The notes under the pieces were generated by a model, which saw only the letters and a list, made by a program, of their open reading frames with translations, was not told where the DNA came from and did not search any database. The translations under genes were made by a program, and so were the position numbers. Below are positions 12,166 to 23,474 of a stretch of DNA of 64,000 bases, piece by piece. Source of the DNA: Nicotiana tabacum (lineage: Eukaryota; Streptophyta; Magnoliopsida; Solanales; Solanaceae); contig NC_134095.1 of NCBI RefSeq assembly GCF_000715075.1, positions 53,688,419 through 53,752,418 of the forward strand, in the 5' to 3' direction. The stretch's first letter is position 1. Every line of letters begins with the position of its first letter.

Positions 12166-13065
12166 GAGTCTTTAGTTTACTCTCATCATCGCATCAATAG
12201 CACAGGTGATTTACAGTTTTGCTAACAACTCACAAATCTTCCTAGTGCAAATAGGGATAGAAATTTTTGTTTGTTTTGTTATTTTGATTGCAGGCACCCA
12301 CCTTGGGAACGAGTGAAGACATTTCAGAGTTCATTTTAGTGTCATTTCAAGTTTCAAGTCAGTAGCAGGCGCCCACCTAAAGAACGAGGGAAGTCATTTT
12401 AGAATACAATTCAAGTTAGAAGTAGCAGAAACTCGCGGCAAGAATGGGAGTCAACAGTCCGAGATGATCAACAGAAGTAATTTCAATCCAGAATAGAAAA
12501 GAAAAACAAAAAAAGGGAAAAAAGAAAAGGGAAGTGAATCCAAAATGCAGAAGCTGAGACAAGAGGTGGATTGCTTAAGACATGACTGAAGTCACAAGCA
12601 TGGTGTGTCCGGTTTTGATCTGAAAAGCTTAAGAAGATGAACTAGCACCTACAACTAGCAAGCGTCAAGGTTCAAATCTAAAGTCTGCACGAAGAACCAT
12701 TCAAGACTCAAGATCAAGCTTCAGAAGACTTATAGATAGGCATCTTGAAACTCATAGTTGACAGGCTTAGTTAGTCTTTTTTCATTTTTTGATTTTGATG
12801 TAATAATTGGACCGCGGACAGAACCTCGACGACGGCACCTCAATCGGCTCTCCACCTCGGTACACTCCATCACTGTTCCTACTTCTGAACTACACGTGAC
12901 ATGATTCCTTTATAGCCAAGGATATGTAGGCAGCTCAAATACCAGGGCTCAGTCACATTCTCTTCCCTCCTAGTCTAGTCTCTCCAAATAAGGGTCGGGT
13001 CAAAAAAATTATCTAGTCGTTCTTTGTGTGAAAATACTTCGTATTTCCAGTCAAAGAGAGGCAGC
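12166..13065 (+). other. Element B 3' end with polypurine tract
   Basis: No gene is seen. Two similar blocks (gcacccaccttgggaacgag and gcgcccacctaaagaacgag) lie near 12295 and 12370. The AG-rich tract CAAAGAGAGGCAGC at 13052-13065 directly precedes the LTR and is the likely plus-strand primer for reverse transcription. Confidence 0.6.
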
Positions 13066-15303
13066 TGTAGACATGTGATTTTTGACCCTCCCCAAGATTT
13101 CTTATATTTTAGCATGTAAATATTTAATTTAGGCCTAATATAGCTATTTCAACTAATTTTTACTCTTTTACTTTATTTTGTTACAAGAAAATGAAAGTTA
13201 CAAAAAAAAATAGTTTCACTAATGTTTTGTAGTCATTTTTAATCTTGAAAAATACCAAAAAGAAAACAGTTTCATTTATGGTTTATCTTTAATAGTTTAT
13301 TTTAATTAATTGGGAGTAGTCTTACATTTTTTAAGATGCTTTATACTATTATAAATAAGGAAAACTTAGGCCTTTAGTTAACGAAATCCAGATCTTCTAA
13401 GAAGCCCAATTGTTAGTTAATTCAAGACAATTTTAGCTCAATTTTGGACAAGAAAATGACCCAATTTTGGACTAGCCCTTGAGCCCAAATCCTCATTGCC
13501 CCAAAATTAACCCTTATCCCAACACCCCTACCCTTTAATTAAACCCAAGACCCTATACCTACATAGACTAACGCCTAAAGACCTAGACAAAGGAGGCACC
13601 AGCTTGTTCTTCAAAAAAACAAAGACCTAGGAGTTGGGAGCTACAAGCAGCGCCGTTACACATACACGACCCCCCCCCCCTAGATTTTCATCTCTTTCAC
13701 AACCCCCCTTGTCATCATCTTCTTGACAGAATAAAGAAGCAGACCTAGGGACAGAAAAACGGACCCTTCATCCATCCCTTCTTCTTGAAAACCAAAAATA
13801 AGGTTGAACCCTAGAAGTTGTCCCTAAAACGACCACTGAAGAAGAAGGATTTCACAGCTTTTTCAAATTGTTTGGATACAGAGAGGATAAAAATGAAGGT
13901 AATTGTTGCTTACTTGTTGGCCGTTTTGGGTGGAAATGTATCTCCTTCAGCTAAAGACTGAAAAGTTGCCGCTAAAACAAAGGACCCGCCCCCCACCCCT
14001 TTTGGACTTGGTCTTCTCCAACAAACCTCACCACCCCCATCATTCATTTTTTTCAGCAAAAAAGATCGACCCCTGAACCCTTCTCCTCCATCTTCACAAC
14101 ACCCAAACCTAAGACAAAAAACACGAGAGAGATTCCAAAAAAAATGCAGCGGCAGACCTACACCGGGGACCACCCCAAAACCACCGCGCACACACGAAAA
14201 CCTGCCACCATTTGTGGAGCTGGTCTAAGTTGTTGTTTGTGGTTTGTTCGTTCATGTTCCGACCGTTTCCAATCTCGTCCATACCAGTTGGTTCATCACT
14301 CGTGTAATTTACTTAAAATTTCAGTCAAATTAAAGCTAATTTTTAGGTTCATATCTCTTCCTTTCTTCACTTTTCTTGTGGACTTTGTGGTTGAATTGAT
14401 CTGTTACGACTTGGTTTTGGTTTGCTTTATTGTTACTTTGTTAAATTTGTTCTTGGAATGGTATGATTTTAATCTTAGTTTGTTCCACTAAATTATGTTT
14501 TATAAGATGTGTTCTATACATTTGAATTTGAAGACATGACAGAATTAGTTTGAATGGATATAGCGACACTTTGAGGGGTCGGATCGGAGAAATAATCTAT
14601 GAAAATTAGAATTGGTTCTTGATCATAAACTCAAAATCAAACTTAATATCATTTTATTTTTAATCACTAAGAGTATGCTTAGGCCGTTATCATTTGGGTA
14701 GGCAAGCCTTAGGATTTTTGTTGGTTTCGCGGCGAGAGGTCGTTCCTTTAGTTAAATATATCCGGGGAATTCCCCAAGAAATTTGTATATATTTTTATCC
14801 AGGGTATGCCCCAAAGTATTTGTATTTGAAGTCCAGTAATGGAACACTTTGAGGAAGCATAGAATAGTATTTTTATTTTTACTTTTGTTTTTTTATTTTA
14901 TTAGGTGGGGACGACCTCGAGCCTCATGTGTGTTTATTTGTTCTTCCGTGTTTATTTTTACCTCAATTTGAATATTCTAAGATCCACTTAGATCAAGTAC
15001 ACAACCGTACTAGTTAAGGGACTCGAGGAATATCTAACACCTTCTCTCCGAGTCAAATGAACCCCCCTTACCCGAATCTCTAGTGTAGATTTAGTTTTGG
15101 AGTCTAAAGTGTTTTTAAAGGAAAATTATTTTTAAAAACGATGACCTTGCACACCGAAACAAATGTCAGGTGGCGACTCTGAGTAAATCCTTTTGAACAC
15201 TGTCATTTGTCACTTTCAAAATTGAAAAACCCTTTCGAGCTTTGCGAAATCTTTTTATTTATTTAAGAGGGTTAAGTGAGGCTTGTAAAAAAGGGGTGTG
15301 ACA
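13066..15303 (+). repeat. Element B 3' LTR (2.24 kb)
   Basis: It begins TGTAGACATGTG right after the polypurine tract and ends GGGGTGTGACA at 15303, where the protease pseudogene of element C resumes. Near its 3' end it contains TAACACCTTCTCTCCGAG and GGTGGCGACTCT (15169-15180), blocks also found in the LTR of element A, so the two families are related. A C9-10 homopolymer lies at about 13671-13680. No coding gene is supported; the 115-codon open frame at 14144-14491 has no recognisable domain. Confidence 0.75.
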
Positions 15304-15819
15304 TCGATGACATGGAACTTTGTATCTTGTATGGTCCTGGATACATTTGCTAGCAGGATAATCTCTCCCTTTGTCGTTTCGCTTGCCATGTGAAGCCATT
15401 TAGGACCGGGATGCAGGTACGATCTGACCTTGCAGGCTGAGTTGTTCTACGACCCTTGATCTTATTATTTATGCTAAGCTACCTGGATCCACTAAAACAC
15501 GTTTAACTTGAATTTTATTTAAAAGGATAGAAATTACCAGGGCATCGTTGTGTGGCTGAGATACGCCTTCTGCTTCTTCGTCATAGAATGATAAGGCTTC
15601 CTCGGGCACATAGCTCTGAGTTCGTTTTTCTCTGGTGATTGATACCTTGGTGCGCTTGAATACAAGTCGTTGGGGGACATCGACTCCACCAACGATCATG
15701 TGGATTACATGTTGTGGTTCTTCTTGCTCATTTTTCTTTGCATCTCTTTCCCTGAGGTGATTCTTGGCTCGATCACTGGGGAATTCTCGAAGGTGACCTT
15801 CATTGAACAATCGAGCCAC
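15304..15819 (-). pseudogene. Element C protease, split by element B
   Basis: Translation on the minus strand gives VIHMIVGGVDVPQ, then the retropepsin active site VLVDPGS (about 15490-15470), then in a disturbed frame RTCIPVLNGFTWQAK, KGEIILLANVS and TKFHVIDV up to 15304. A full-length protease would continue from here with the flap and the GRPWIH-type segment, but element B starts at exactly this point. Stops right after VDPGSLA show it had also decayed by point mutation. Confidence 0.75.
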
Positions 15820-15831
15820 TTCTTCCCTTAG

Positions 15832-17334
15832 CTACCTGCAATCTTCGATTTTATGACCATGTGTGCCATGATGCGTGCACATCAAGTTTGGGTTCCTTTG
15901 AGAAGGATCAGTTTGTATGGGCCTAGGCCACCTCGTGTCTTTGATCCTTAAAATAGCTGACATGATCCCTGGTGCATCTACACTGAAGTTAAATTCTGAC
16001 AAACGAGGATCCTCTGTGGGGTTAGTATGCTTATCGAACCCGCTCTTACTCATGAGTCCTCAAGAACTTTGGCCTCGATTGTTTCTCCGATCATTTCGAG
16101 GGGCTTTACTGCGCGAGCCATTTTTTCTCGATCAACGTATGGCCTATATCGTTCCTTGTTCTATCGCAATTCCCTGTGTGCATCCCTTGGGGGCTTGGCT
16201 GCGAATCTGTTAGGATGAAATGAACCTGAGGGAGCTCCCAACTGGTCGTCCTCGACCCTGATTTTTGATTGGTAATGGTTGTGCACATCTGACCATGTCA
16301 CACTTGGATACTCAATCAAGTTCTACTTTAGTTGTCGAGACGCAATCGAACTCCTTTCATTCAAACCCTACATAAAAGCTTGTACTGCCCAGTCATCCGA
16401 GCCCGGTGGTAAATCCATTCGCTCCATCTGGAACCTAGACACGAACTCCCTTAACATCTCATCGTTCCTCTGTTTTATCTTGAATACGTCTGATTTTCTC
16501 GTGGCCACCTTTATGGCCCCGGCGTGGGCTTTCACGAAGGCGACTGCTAATATAGCAAACGAATCAATTGAATTAGGAGGCAAGTTATGGTACCAAATCA
16601 TGGCTCCTTTCGACAATGTTTCCCCAAACTTTTTTAATAATACTGATTTGATCTCATCGTCATTTAAGTCATTTCCTTTGATCCCATAAGTATATAAAGT
16701 AATATGCTCGTTAGGGTCGGTAGTCCCATTATATTTGGGTATATCGGGCATGCAAATTTTTTTGGGAATAGGCATCGGAGCTGCGCTCTGAGGGAATGGT
16801 TTTTGTATGAACTTTTTGGCATCTAAACCTTTCAAAATTGGAGGTTCCCCTCGGTATTTGGTCAACACGGGAGCTATAAGTCTCCACCTTTTTGTCATTG
16901 TCCTCAATCTTCTTTTCCTCAGACTCGAGCCTCTTGGTAAGCTCTTCGAGCATCCTTATAATGGTAGGGTCAGTCCCCGAGTCACTTTTATTCGACCTCT
17001 CTGGCATTAGTTCAGCACGTCGAGTGTTTTCATGTTTAGCTACACTCGGAGTCTTATTCTGACTTTGAAGTTGAGCAATGGCGATCTGCTGTGCTTGCAG
17101 CATCTCGAATATCACTTGGAGGCTGATTCCCCTTTGGCCACCAGGTCGGGCTTCCATGCGCATTTTCTCCGGGGTCTATGCCTAAATCCGTGTTTAGAGC
17201 AACGTGTCAACTGAATCAACTGGTTCCATATTTGGCACTTCTCCTAGGTTTATCGGTGGTACACCGACCCCTGTATTGTTATTTTCTCCAAGACCTTCGT
17301 TGTCATGAACAGGTGCGTTTTGTGAGCTAGACAT
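15832..17334 (-). pseudogene. Element C gag, decayed
   Basis: The likely start is the minus-strand ATG at 17334 (MSSSQNAPVHDNEG). It is followed by a Gln/charged region (QVIFEMLQAQQIAIAQLQSQ, 17130-17050), the capsid core at 16750-16370 (MPDIPKYNGTTDPNEH, LLKKFGETLSKGAMIWY, REFVSRFQMERMDLPPG) and a zinc-knuckle-like CTHHGTHGHKIEDC at about 15870-15835. Frames change near 17165, 16800 and 16370, and there are in-frame stops. The capsid length and order fit gypsy gag. It is followed by protease with no gap of note. Confidence 0.8.
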
Positions 17335-17423
17335 GTTTCACCCTGAGAATCAAAAAATCTTGACAAGAAAAAGTGTAAAAACAACGCGTGTAGTGAGAAT
17401 CAGTATCACTATTATCTTTAGCC

Positions 17424-17441
17424 CCATGGTGGGCACCAAAC
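17424..17441 (-). other. Element C primer binding site
   Basis: On the minus strand TTTGGTGCCCACCATGG follows the LTR end with a one- or two-base gap. This matches the TTGGTGCCCACC-type PBS seen in plant gypsy elements and supports the LTR boundary. Confidence 0.6.
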
Positions 17442-18138
17442 TGTTTACCTCGAAAATACGAGTAACAATTAAATTTGATTAGTGGTTTTAAAGATATGCG
17501 ATTTAGTTTAATACCAATTAATAATCAAGAAATATGAAGTAGAAATGAAAGAAATAAGTGAATCAAACCAATGTTACTCAGCAGTAGTGACCTCGAGCTT
17601 AGTGACCTCGAGATGAACTAAGAGCAATAAAGCAAGAACAATAAATGTAAAGGACAATTCTGATGAACAGTAAGAGAGAAAAGTATGATAGTATATTCCT
17701 TGCCAATGATTAGATGATCTTACAAAATGATTGGGGTCCCCTTTATATAATAGGGGAACCCTAAATAAGGTATATTTCTATTTATAGTAAGGAATATTCT
17801 TGATACAACTGTCTAATCGCCTAGTACTGAATCGTAAAATCCTATTTCGGGATTTGCGCCATGATTTTGGGGACATGGCAGGAATCTAGTTTATTCTGTT
17901 ACAAATCCATAACGGTACAATTTCGGGGTCGAGCATACTCAGCTTCGGTATTCCTCGTACTCCTATCTCCGGGCATTGCATTCTGTCTTCAAGCTCGAGT
18001 CTGATCCGTCGAGCTCGAACTTGACCTTGCCCGGGCTCGGGCTTAGGACGGACCCTCGAGCTTATAAGTCGGAGGCATATGCTTTTGACCGTAAATAACA
18101 TGAAAAACATAACGGTCCCCATACACAATTGTATCACA
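17442..18138 (-). repeat. Element C 5' LTR (~0.7 kb)
   Basis: Minus-strand reading starts TGTGATACAATTGTGTATGG at 18138 and ends CGAGGTAAACA at 17442, next to the PBS. A TATA-like TATATAAAGG lies on the minus strand near 17750. The outer boundary is set by the TG terminus only; no second LTR is in the window to confirm it. Confidence 0.6.
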
Positions 18139-18398
18139 TGTTAATTTTTTTTCACCTGTCAGTTTAAAAAAAAATAGGAAAAGATTATTTCCAAGAAGAA
18201 TTGTACATACAGGGTGAGAAACACTACCAAGTGATAAAAACTGGAGATACGCTATCTTTTCCCTAATGTATGTATTGTACACTACTGAAGAATCAAATAA
18301 TTATTTGACTTGTTAGATTTTTAATGTTATTAAAATGCAACTCGTGGGATGTAATGGATATTGTGTTATATTGATCTACAATGTAAACGAAAAACTTA

Positions 18399-18700
18399 GT
18401 GGGCGTTTGGACATAAGAATTGTAAAATTTTAAAAAAAGAAAAAATTAAGTGAAAATTGTATTTAAAAATTAGAGTTGTGTTTGGACATGAATATAATTT
18501 TGGATTGTTTTTGAAGTTTTGTGAGTGATCCGAGTGAAAATTTTGAAAAACAACTTTTTGGAGTTTTTCAAATTTTCATAAAATTCCAAAATGCATCTTC
18601 AAATAAAAATTGAAAACTTTATGAACAAACGCTGATTTCGAAAAAAAGTGAAAATTTTTCGAAAAAAAAAAAGAAAAAAATTTCTTATGCAAACGGGCTC
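18399..18700. mobile_element. Tourist-like MITE (PIF/Harbinger type)
   Basis: The ends form imperfect terminal inverted repeats: left GTGGGCGTTTGGACATAAG, right (reverse complement) GAGCCCGTTTGCATAAG. TTA flanks both sides (18396-18398 and 18701-18703), the target duplication typical of PIF/Harbinger. Its 302 bp length, AT-rich core and lack of coding capacity fit a MITE. Confidence 0.7.
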
Positions 18701-19240
18701 TTAATTTTTTGTAAAAATTGTACGGGGCGCCCTATTTGGTCGCCTCCATTTAACCTATACCCATTTTTCTCAAAGTTATATCCGCCTTCAACCTCTTTCT
18801 GAAGTCGCACTGCACAGATTGTATTTCTATCAGTGCAGAAGAAATAAATAAGAAAAAAATAGGAATATATAGTGCAATTTTGCATCATAAATGCCTCTCC
18901 GAAGAATATCGAAGTCTTGTTGCATGATTGAATGGTGGCAATAGATGATCTGTTAAATGATGCAGCTACAGATCCTATTTGATAATGCATGGCATTAGCA
19001 GCAGCATATTGGTGTCAAGTCTTATTGTAATTCTTCTATTCTTCAAATATTGGGATGTCATACCACAACGTTTTCGTTTCATCGAGAGCAGTTTCCATTA
19101 ACTGTTGCATAATCCATCAGTACAGTAAATTACTTTCATTGCTTGTTTCAATGTTCAGTGATGGACTTCAGTAAGATGACGCTGGAAATCTTCTCGAAGC
19201 TAGAGCAGAAATGGTTGTATCATTATGAAGGGAAGAAGAC

Positions 19241-19430
19241 GCTAGAGCTGAAGTTCACCAGTTACAAACAAAAACTTCAGCTCTAGAGCTGAAGCTCGCC
19301 AGTTACAAAAACAAAAACTTTAGCTCTAGAGCTGAGTTCGCCAGTTACAAAACAAAAACTTCAGCTCTAGAGCTGAAGTTCGCCAGTTACAAAAACAAAA
19401 ACTTCAGCAATTAAAACAAAAACTTCAGCA
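19241..19430. repeat. Tandem repeat with 20-bp palindromes
   Basis: Three to four units of about 40-50 bp, each with CTTCAGCTCTAGAGCTGAAG (a perfect 20-bp palindrome at 19275-19294 and 19359-19378) followed by TTCGCCAGTTACAAAA. Diverged CTTCAG/CTGAAG pairs continue to about 19515. It lies 0.8 kb upstream of the WRKY start codon. Confidence 0.85.
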
Positions 19431-20161
19431 CACTTGCTACTTCAGTCTCGTCTACTAAATGCTGAAGTTTTGCGTGATTGCCTTTGCTACTTCAGCCCCG
19501 TATGCTGAAGTTACGCGAAAAAGTGGGTACGCTTGCAATTTTTTTAACAAAGCGAACACAAGTTAAAACGTGGCCCAAAAATGAATATAGATACAAATGC
19601 CCCTAATTTCTTTCACTCCATTCCATAACAAGTTACCTATTAAAAAATTACACTAAATAGTCAACCTTAGGACGTCGCATAACTACATAAGTTCCTTTGT
19701 ATAAATGGCATCCGATCATGCAACTATAATAAAAACAAATTACTATTAGTTGATAACCTTTATTTGTGTAAACAGCATATAATAAGGCATCACATTCTAC
19801 CTAATTAAGCTTTGATTTGTAGGGCTATCGATGCCTATCCTAATAAAAAGTAACAAATACATAATAAAATAGTTGAGGCGTACATAAAATATAAGCTTAG
19901 CGAAACCACCGTCATAACAAAAATAAGGCATCAAATTCTGCAATGAAAAAGGTATATATCCGTTGTTATTAATTCAGACTTTTTAAATATGCACAAAAGG
20001 ACAAAAGAAGTTCCAAACTTAACCTGTTCAATTATTTCGTCATATGATGACACAAGAAGAGCGACACATAAAAAAGGTAAAGAAACTCCATAGATACTGC
20101 TAGGAAGGTGATAAGGAAGCTCATGTCCAAAGACAAAAATTCACCACACAATCTATAATAC

Positions 20162-20170
20162 TATATAAAA
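20162..20170 (+). promoter_or_regulatory. Probable TATA box of the WRKY gene
   Basis: TATATAAAA lies 97 bp upstream of the ATG at 20267, a normal distance for a plant core promoter with a short 5' UTR. A single GTCAA (reverse of the W-box core TTGAC) lies at 19660-19664; one such pentamer is expected by chance. Confidence 0.5.
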
Positions 20171-20266
20171 CCACACTATCAAATTATTAAATACAACCAC
20201 ATCATCCATTCTATTTAGAGAGACTCTAAAAAGTCTTTGTTAATTGGCTTCTTCTCAAATTAAACC

Positions 20267-22634
20267 ATGTTTGGCTCTTCCACTTTCCAAGAAACAAGCA
20301 ATATTTCTCATCAAACTATAAACCCTAATTTTGCCTTTTCTCCTCTCATCAATATGAATCAAGATCATGGCCACAATATGTATCAAGATTTTGACACTTC
20401 GTTTATTGATCAGTTGATTAATGATGGTGAAGAATATTCCAGCTCAAATAACAGCTTTAATAGTACTTCACTTTATTCCCAAAATCCTTTCATGCAACAA
20501 GAGATAAGCACTAGTACCTATAGTGGAAACTCATCAGCTAGTTCATTTGATGCCACACCAACAAATATTCACATGAATGAGTAAGTCACTACTACTAAAC
20601 TAAGGGTGATAATTCTGGAGGATATTGATAATTATTCATTGATGATTTTAATGGTTTATATATTTAATTATTTATTTACTTGTTTGTTTGATGTTGATGT
20701 TTTAAAGAAATTCAAGCAATAAGGGGATAGAGAAAGAAAAGAAGGCTGAAAAACATGCAATTGCTTTTAGAACAAAGACCGAGCTTGAGACCTTGGATGA
20801 TGGATACAAATGGAGGAAATATGGAAAAAAGAAGGTGAAAAGTAACACAAATCCAAGGTAAATATATCAAAATTCTGAGCTCTAGCTTGCGTGACGATCG
20901 TCTATATCAACACGATAATCATTTTAATGTTTTGGTGCAAATTCTGTCTAAATACTCGTAAATTATATATATTATTACTTTTGGTTTTGAAGGTGGATTA
21001 TTTCAGAAATATTCAAGGATTGTACGCACACTAAATATATAAAAGCCAATTATTGGGTGCTAGAAGTCTTTCATGTATGTGTTTGTTAATTAACCAACAA
21101 TTGCTAAGATTAGAATCTCAAACTTGATTAAAATTCAATTTTTCACAATCCGGACACACAAATATTGAGAAAGTGAAAGGATGTACCTTTTTTTAATAGG
21201 GAAAATGACATTGTATAGATGCTCTCAAAATAATAGTCGAAAAAATATATTTTTTGTATAATTTTTGTATAATATACATTCTGTATGCTATATACAAAAA
21301 GCATACAACTTTTATATAACTTTTCGACTATCGAATGTAAATAATTTCTGGCATGGCTAAAAGTGATAAAATATCCCTTTTTAATATACACACGCACACA
21401 TATCTAAACTGGTCCTATTATATATCACAAAAATATGGTCTAATTAGACTGCGCTTGAGTCACTTGACTTTGGAAATGGTCTTTTTCATACCCTTTCCTC
21501 CCAGAAACTCCCACAACGCACATCGAGATGGAGCCAAGATATGAACTTTATGCATTCTAAAATATAATTCACAATAGCGCAATATCATATGTTAGTAACT
21601 GATTTTTAAAATTAATTTTTGTACATATTTAGTGATATTTTTTAATATAATTATATTATTTGAATTAAAATTACTGAGTTAGGCTGGTACACTTCTAGCG
21701 CTATAGCTAAAATACATTATGAATGGGACATAAATAAAGTTTTAAAGGAGATAGCGATTAAATGTGTTCTTTAACTCACAATGGATATATTGAAGACTTG
21801 GAGCAGTAAGTCAGCGACTGACTGATGCAGATTATCCCCAGCTAACATCTGCTTCATTTATTCTTGTCGGTTCCTATCGAATTTATTCCGATATCTTTTT
21901 GTTATAAATTTTAGATTCTTTGACCTACACTTTTTTAACCTTTTATTTTATGTTGCCTAGGTAATGAAATTATTTCGAAAGATTTACTGTCTCTTTATGC
22001 AAAACTAATTAAAACTATGGCACAATGAACAAAAAATATCTATAGAGGTGATAATAATTGATTCAAAAACTATGTTTTAATAATATGTTATTACGTCTAC
22101 TTAGATTGATCCAACGTTTGTTAGGAGTTTTTAGCCTTGTCTGAGACATATATACTAGTGAAAAATGCAAAAAAGTACTTGTGGTGCTTGAAAAACCTAT
22201 AGTTTTTGTAATATTGGACCAAGACATGTTTAAATGACGTAACATGAATCGTAAGAATTTATAAGGTCGATCTCAACTAATATTGCTCGGAAATGATGTA
22301 TAGTTCTTTGTTTTTCTTTTGCTCTTCTTTTATCTTTTCACCTTAAGATGAAATAACAAATAAATGAAATATGTATCTCAATAGGGAATACAACATCAGA
22401 AATGCACTAACAAAATGGGGAAACCAATTAAACAGGAATTACTACAAGTGTTCAAGTGGAGGTTGCAAGGTAAAGAAGAAGGTGGAAAGAGATGGAATTG
22501 ATTCCAGCTATTTGATAACAACATATGAAGGAAAACACAATCATGAAAGCCCCTTTATCATTTACTGCGATGAAAAGCCAACAGTCAGTTTTCACAATGA
22601 TCAATGGACTTTGCAAGCAGATTCTTTGTGGTGA
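20267..22634 (+). CDS. WRKY transcription factor, WRKYGKK variant (group IIc)
   Basis: Three exons with GT-AG introns: 20267-20580, 20708-20857, 22436-22634, giving 220 aa and a TGA stop at 22632-22634. Exon 1 encodes a Ser/Asn-rich acidic N-terminus. Exon 2 encodes a basic stretch and [14 protein letters not shown]; exon 3 completes the domain with [15 protein letters not shown] and HNH, so the zinc ligands are C-X4-C-X23-H-X1-H. The intron after the NPR arginine codon is at the conserved WRKY position. WRKYGKK instead of WRKYGQK is known in the WRKY50/51-like IIc group, linked to altered DNA preference (tobacco NtWRKY12 binds a WK-box) and to defence signalling. It acts in the nucleus. All splice junctions preserve frame, so it looks intact. 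Intron 2 is 1.6 kb. The 3' UTR has been displaced by element D, whose target duplication overlaps the last base of the stop codon. Specific orthology not resolved. Confidence 0.93.
21198..21377. mobile_element. Small hAT-like MITE in WRKY intron 2
   Basis: 180 bp flanked by TTTTTAAT on both sides (21190-21197 and 21378-21385), an 8-bp duplication as hAT elements make. Ends are weakly inverted (AGGGAAAATGAC versus GGGATATTTTATCAC). The core has repeated TTTTTGTATAAT and TATACAAAAA segments that fold back. Because the duplicated bases are T-rich, a chance match is possible. Confidence 0.5.
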
Positions 22635-22638
22635 TCTT

Positions 22639-23365
22639 TGGATGGGTCAAAATCGAACTAGAAAAATTTGATACGCATGAGACGATTATCATGAGTGACC
22701 TGCAAATTAATATGGGCAGTTTGACCGAGGTCGATCAGTGGTCAACAGAAGTAGCTGCTGAGTGGTTCATCAAGGTCGAGGTCGAGCAGCATGGACAGAA
22801 GTAACGACTAGTATAGCTTTGGAACCAACAAAAGGAATATTCTGTTGAATATTCTCTCTGTTTGTACCTTTTAGGGTTCTTTGGGAATACCCCATATAAA
22901 TAAGAGGAAAGATAATGCAAAAGGCATGTAATATTCCATATGATAAGAAAACTTTCGAAAGTGAGCTCTCTAGATAATAAAAAGAACAATTTTCTAAAGA
23001 GATTCGATCTTTTTAGCTCATTCATTGTCATTTCCACTGGTCCGAGAAAGTGCCCAATATTCCCTTATATTCTTGTCATTCATCATTGTCAGAGGAAGGA
23101 ATCGTTCCCTCATTCAATATTGGGTGAATCTTCATCCTTATTTACATTTAGTGTCATTTATTGTATTTATTGTTTATCATTATCCTCTTTCTATTAGTAA
23201 ACCGTAGCATTTAATTTGTGCTACATTAAATCCATTTTCACATGGTCCTCGCGTTATTCACATAAACCTGTTTTAGATCCGAGGTTATTATCTTTAATTA
23301 GGATTAGCCCCTTATCTCTTTACTTAATTAGTTTAACAAAAAAATTTATGCTTTTTGGTCAAACA
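22639..23365 (+). repeat. Element D 5' LTR
   Basis: 727 bp, from TGGATGGGTCAAAATC to GGTCAAACA. It aligns end to end with the 3' copy. A TATA box TATAAATA lies at 22895-22902. The LTR begins four bases after the WRKY stop codon, so WRKY transcripts must now end in or beyond this LTR. Confidence 0.9.
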
Positions 23366-23367
23366 AA

Positions 23368-23386
23368 TTTGGTGTCGTCTGTGGGA
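23368..23386 (+). other. Element D primer binding site
   Basis: TTTGGTGTCGTCTGTGGGA starts two bases after the LTR end. It is close to the TTTGGCGCCGTCTGTGGGA PBS common in plant Tat-like gypsy elements. Confidence 0.7.
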
Positions 23387-23474
23387 ATTTTCTAGTTAAA
23401 ATTTTATTTTCCTCTAGATTTATAACAAAAAAAATGCAAAAAACACGACACTTCCTTGTGCATACAAATCTAAC

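Larger units (their letters stand above)
9171..15303 (+). mobile_element. Element B: Tat/Ogre-type gypsy element, 3' part
   Basis: The visible part is non-coding 3' internal sequence (9171-13065), a polypurine tract, and the 3' LTR (13066-15303). The block at 12800-13065 (AAGGATATGTAGGCAGCTCA, then an AG-rich PPT) resembles the 3' end of Tat/Ogre elements. The right LTR end abuts the protease pseudogene of element C exactly where that gene is interrupted, so B inserted into C. Its 5' half lies beyond element A, outside the window. No gag or pol is present in the visible part. Confidence 0.7.
15304..18138 (-). mobile_element. Element C: Ty3/gypsy retrotransposon, 5' part
   Basis: On the minus strand this reads LTR (18138-17442), PBS, gag with zinc knuckle, then protease, cut off at 15304 by element B. 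The gag capsid region is related to that of element D (shared YNGTTDP/YDRTTNP, LLKKFGETL and THAGA/KAHAGA motifs), so C belongs to the same broad Tat-like group. It is the oldest layer of the nest, since B lies inside it and A lies inside B. Stops and frameshifts make it defective. Confidence 0.75.
18139..20161. other. Intergenic region upstream of the WRKY gene
   Basis: Mostly AT-rich. It includes a MITE (18399-18700) and a palindromic tandem repeat (19241-19430), described separately. The stretch 18719-19600 may be one non-autonomous mobile element: it opens with GGGGCGCC, ends near ATGCCCC, and holds repeated CTTCAG/CTGAAG sequence, but I could not define termini or a target duplication. 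I see no host gene. Confidence 0.5.

Noticed and set aside
14144..14491. 115-codon plus-strand frame inside the LTR of element B
   Set aside because: Low-complexity hydrophobic C-terminus, no recognised domain, inside an LTR with clear boundaries.
19660..19664. W-box core in the WRKY promoter as an autoregulation site
   Set aside because: A single five-base match is expected by chance and the flanks do not match a full W-box.
20160..20266. Bidirectional promoter upstream of the WRKY gene
   Set aside because: No gene is readable on the minus strand between 18139 and 20160.
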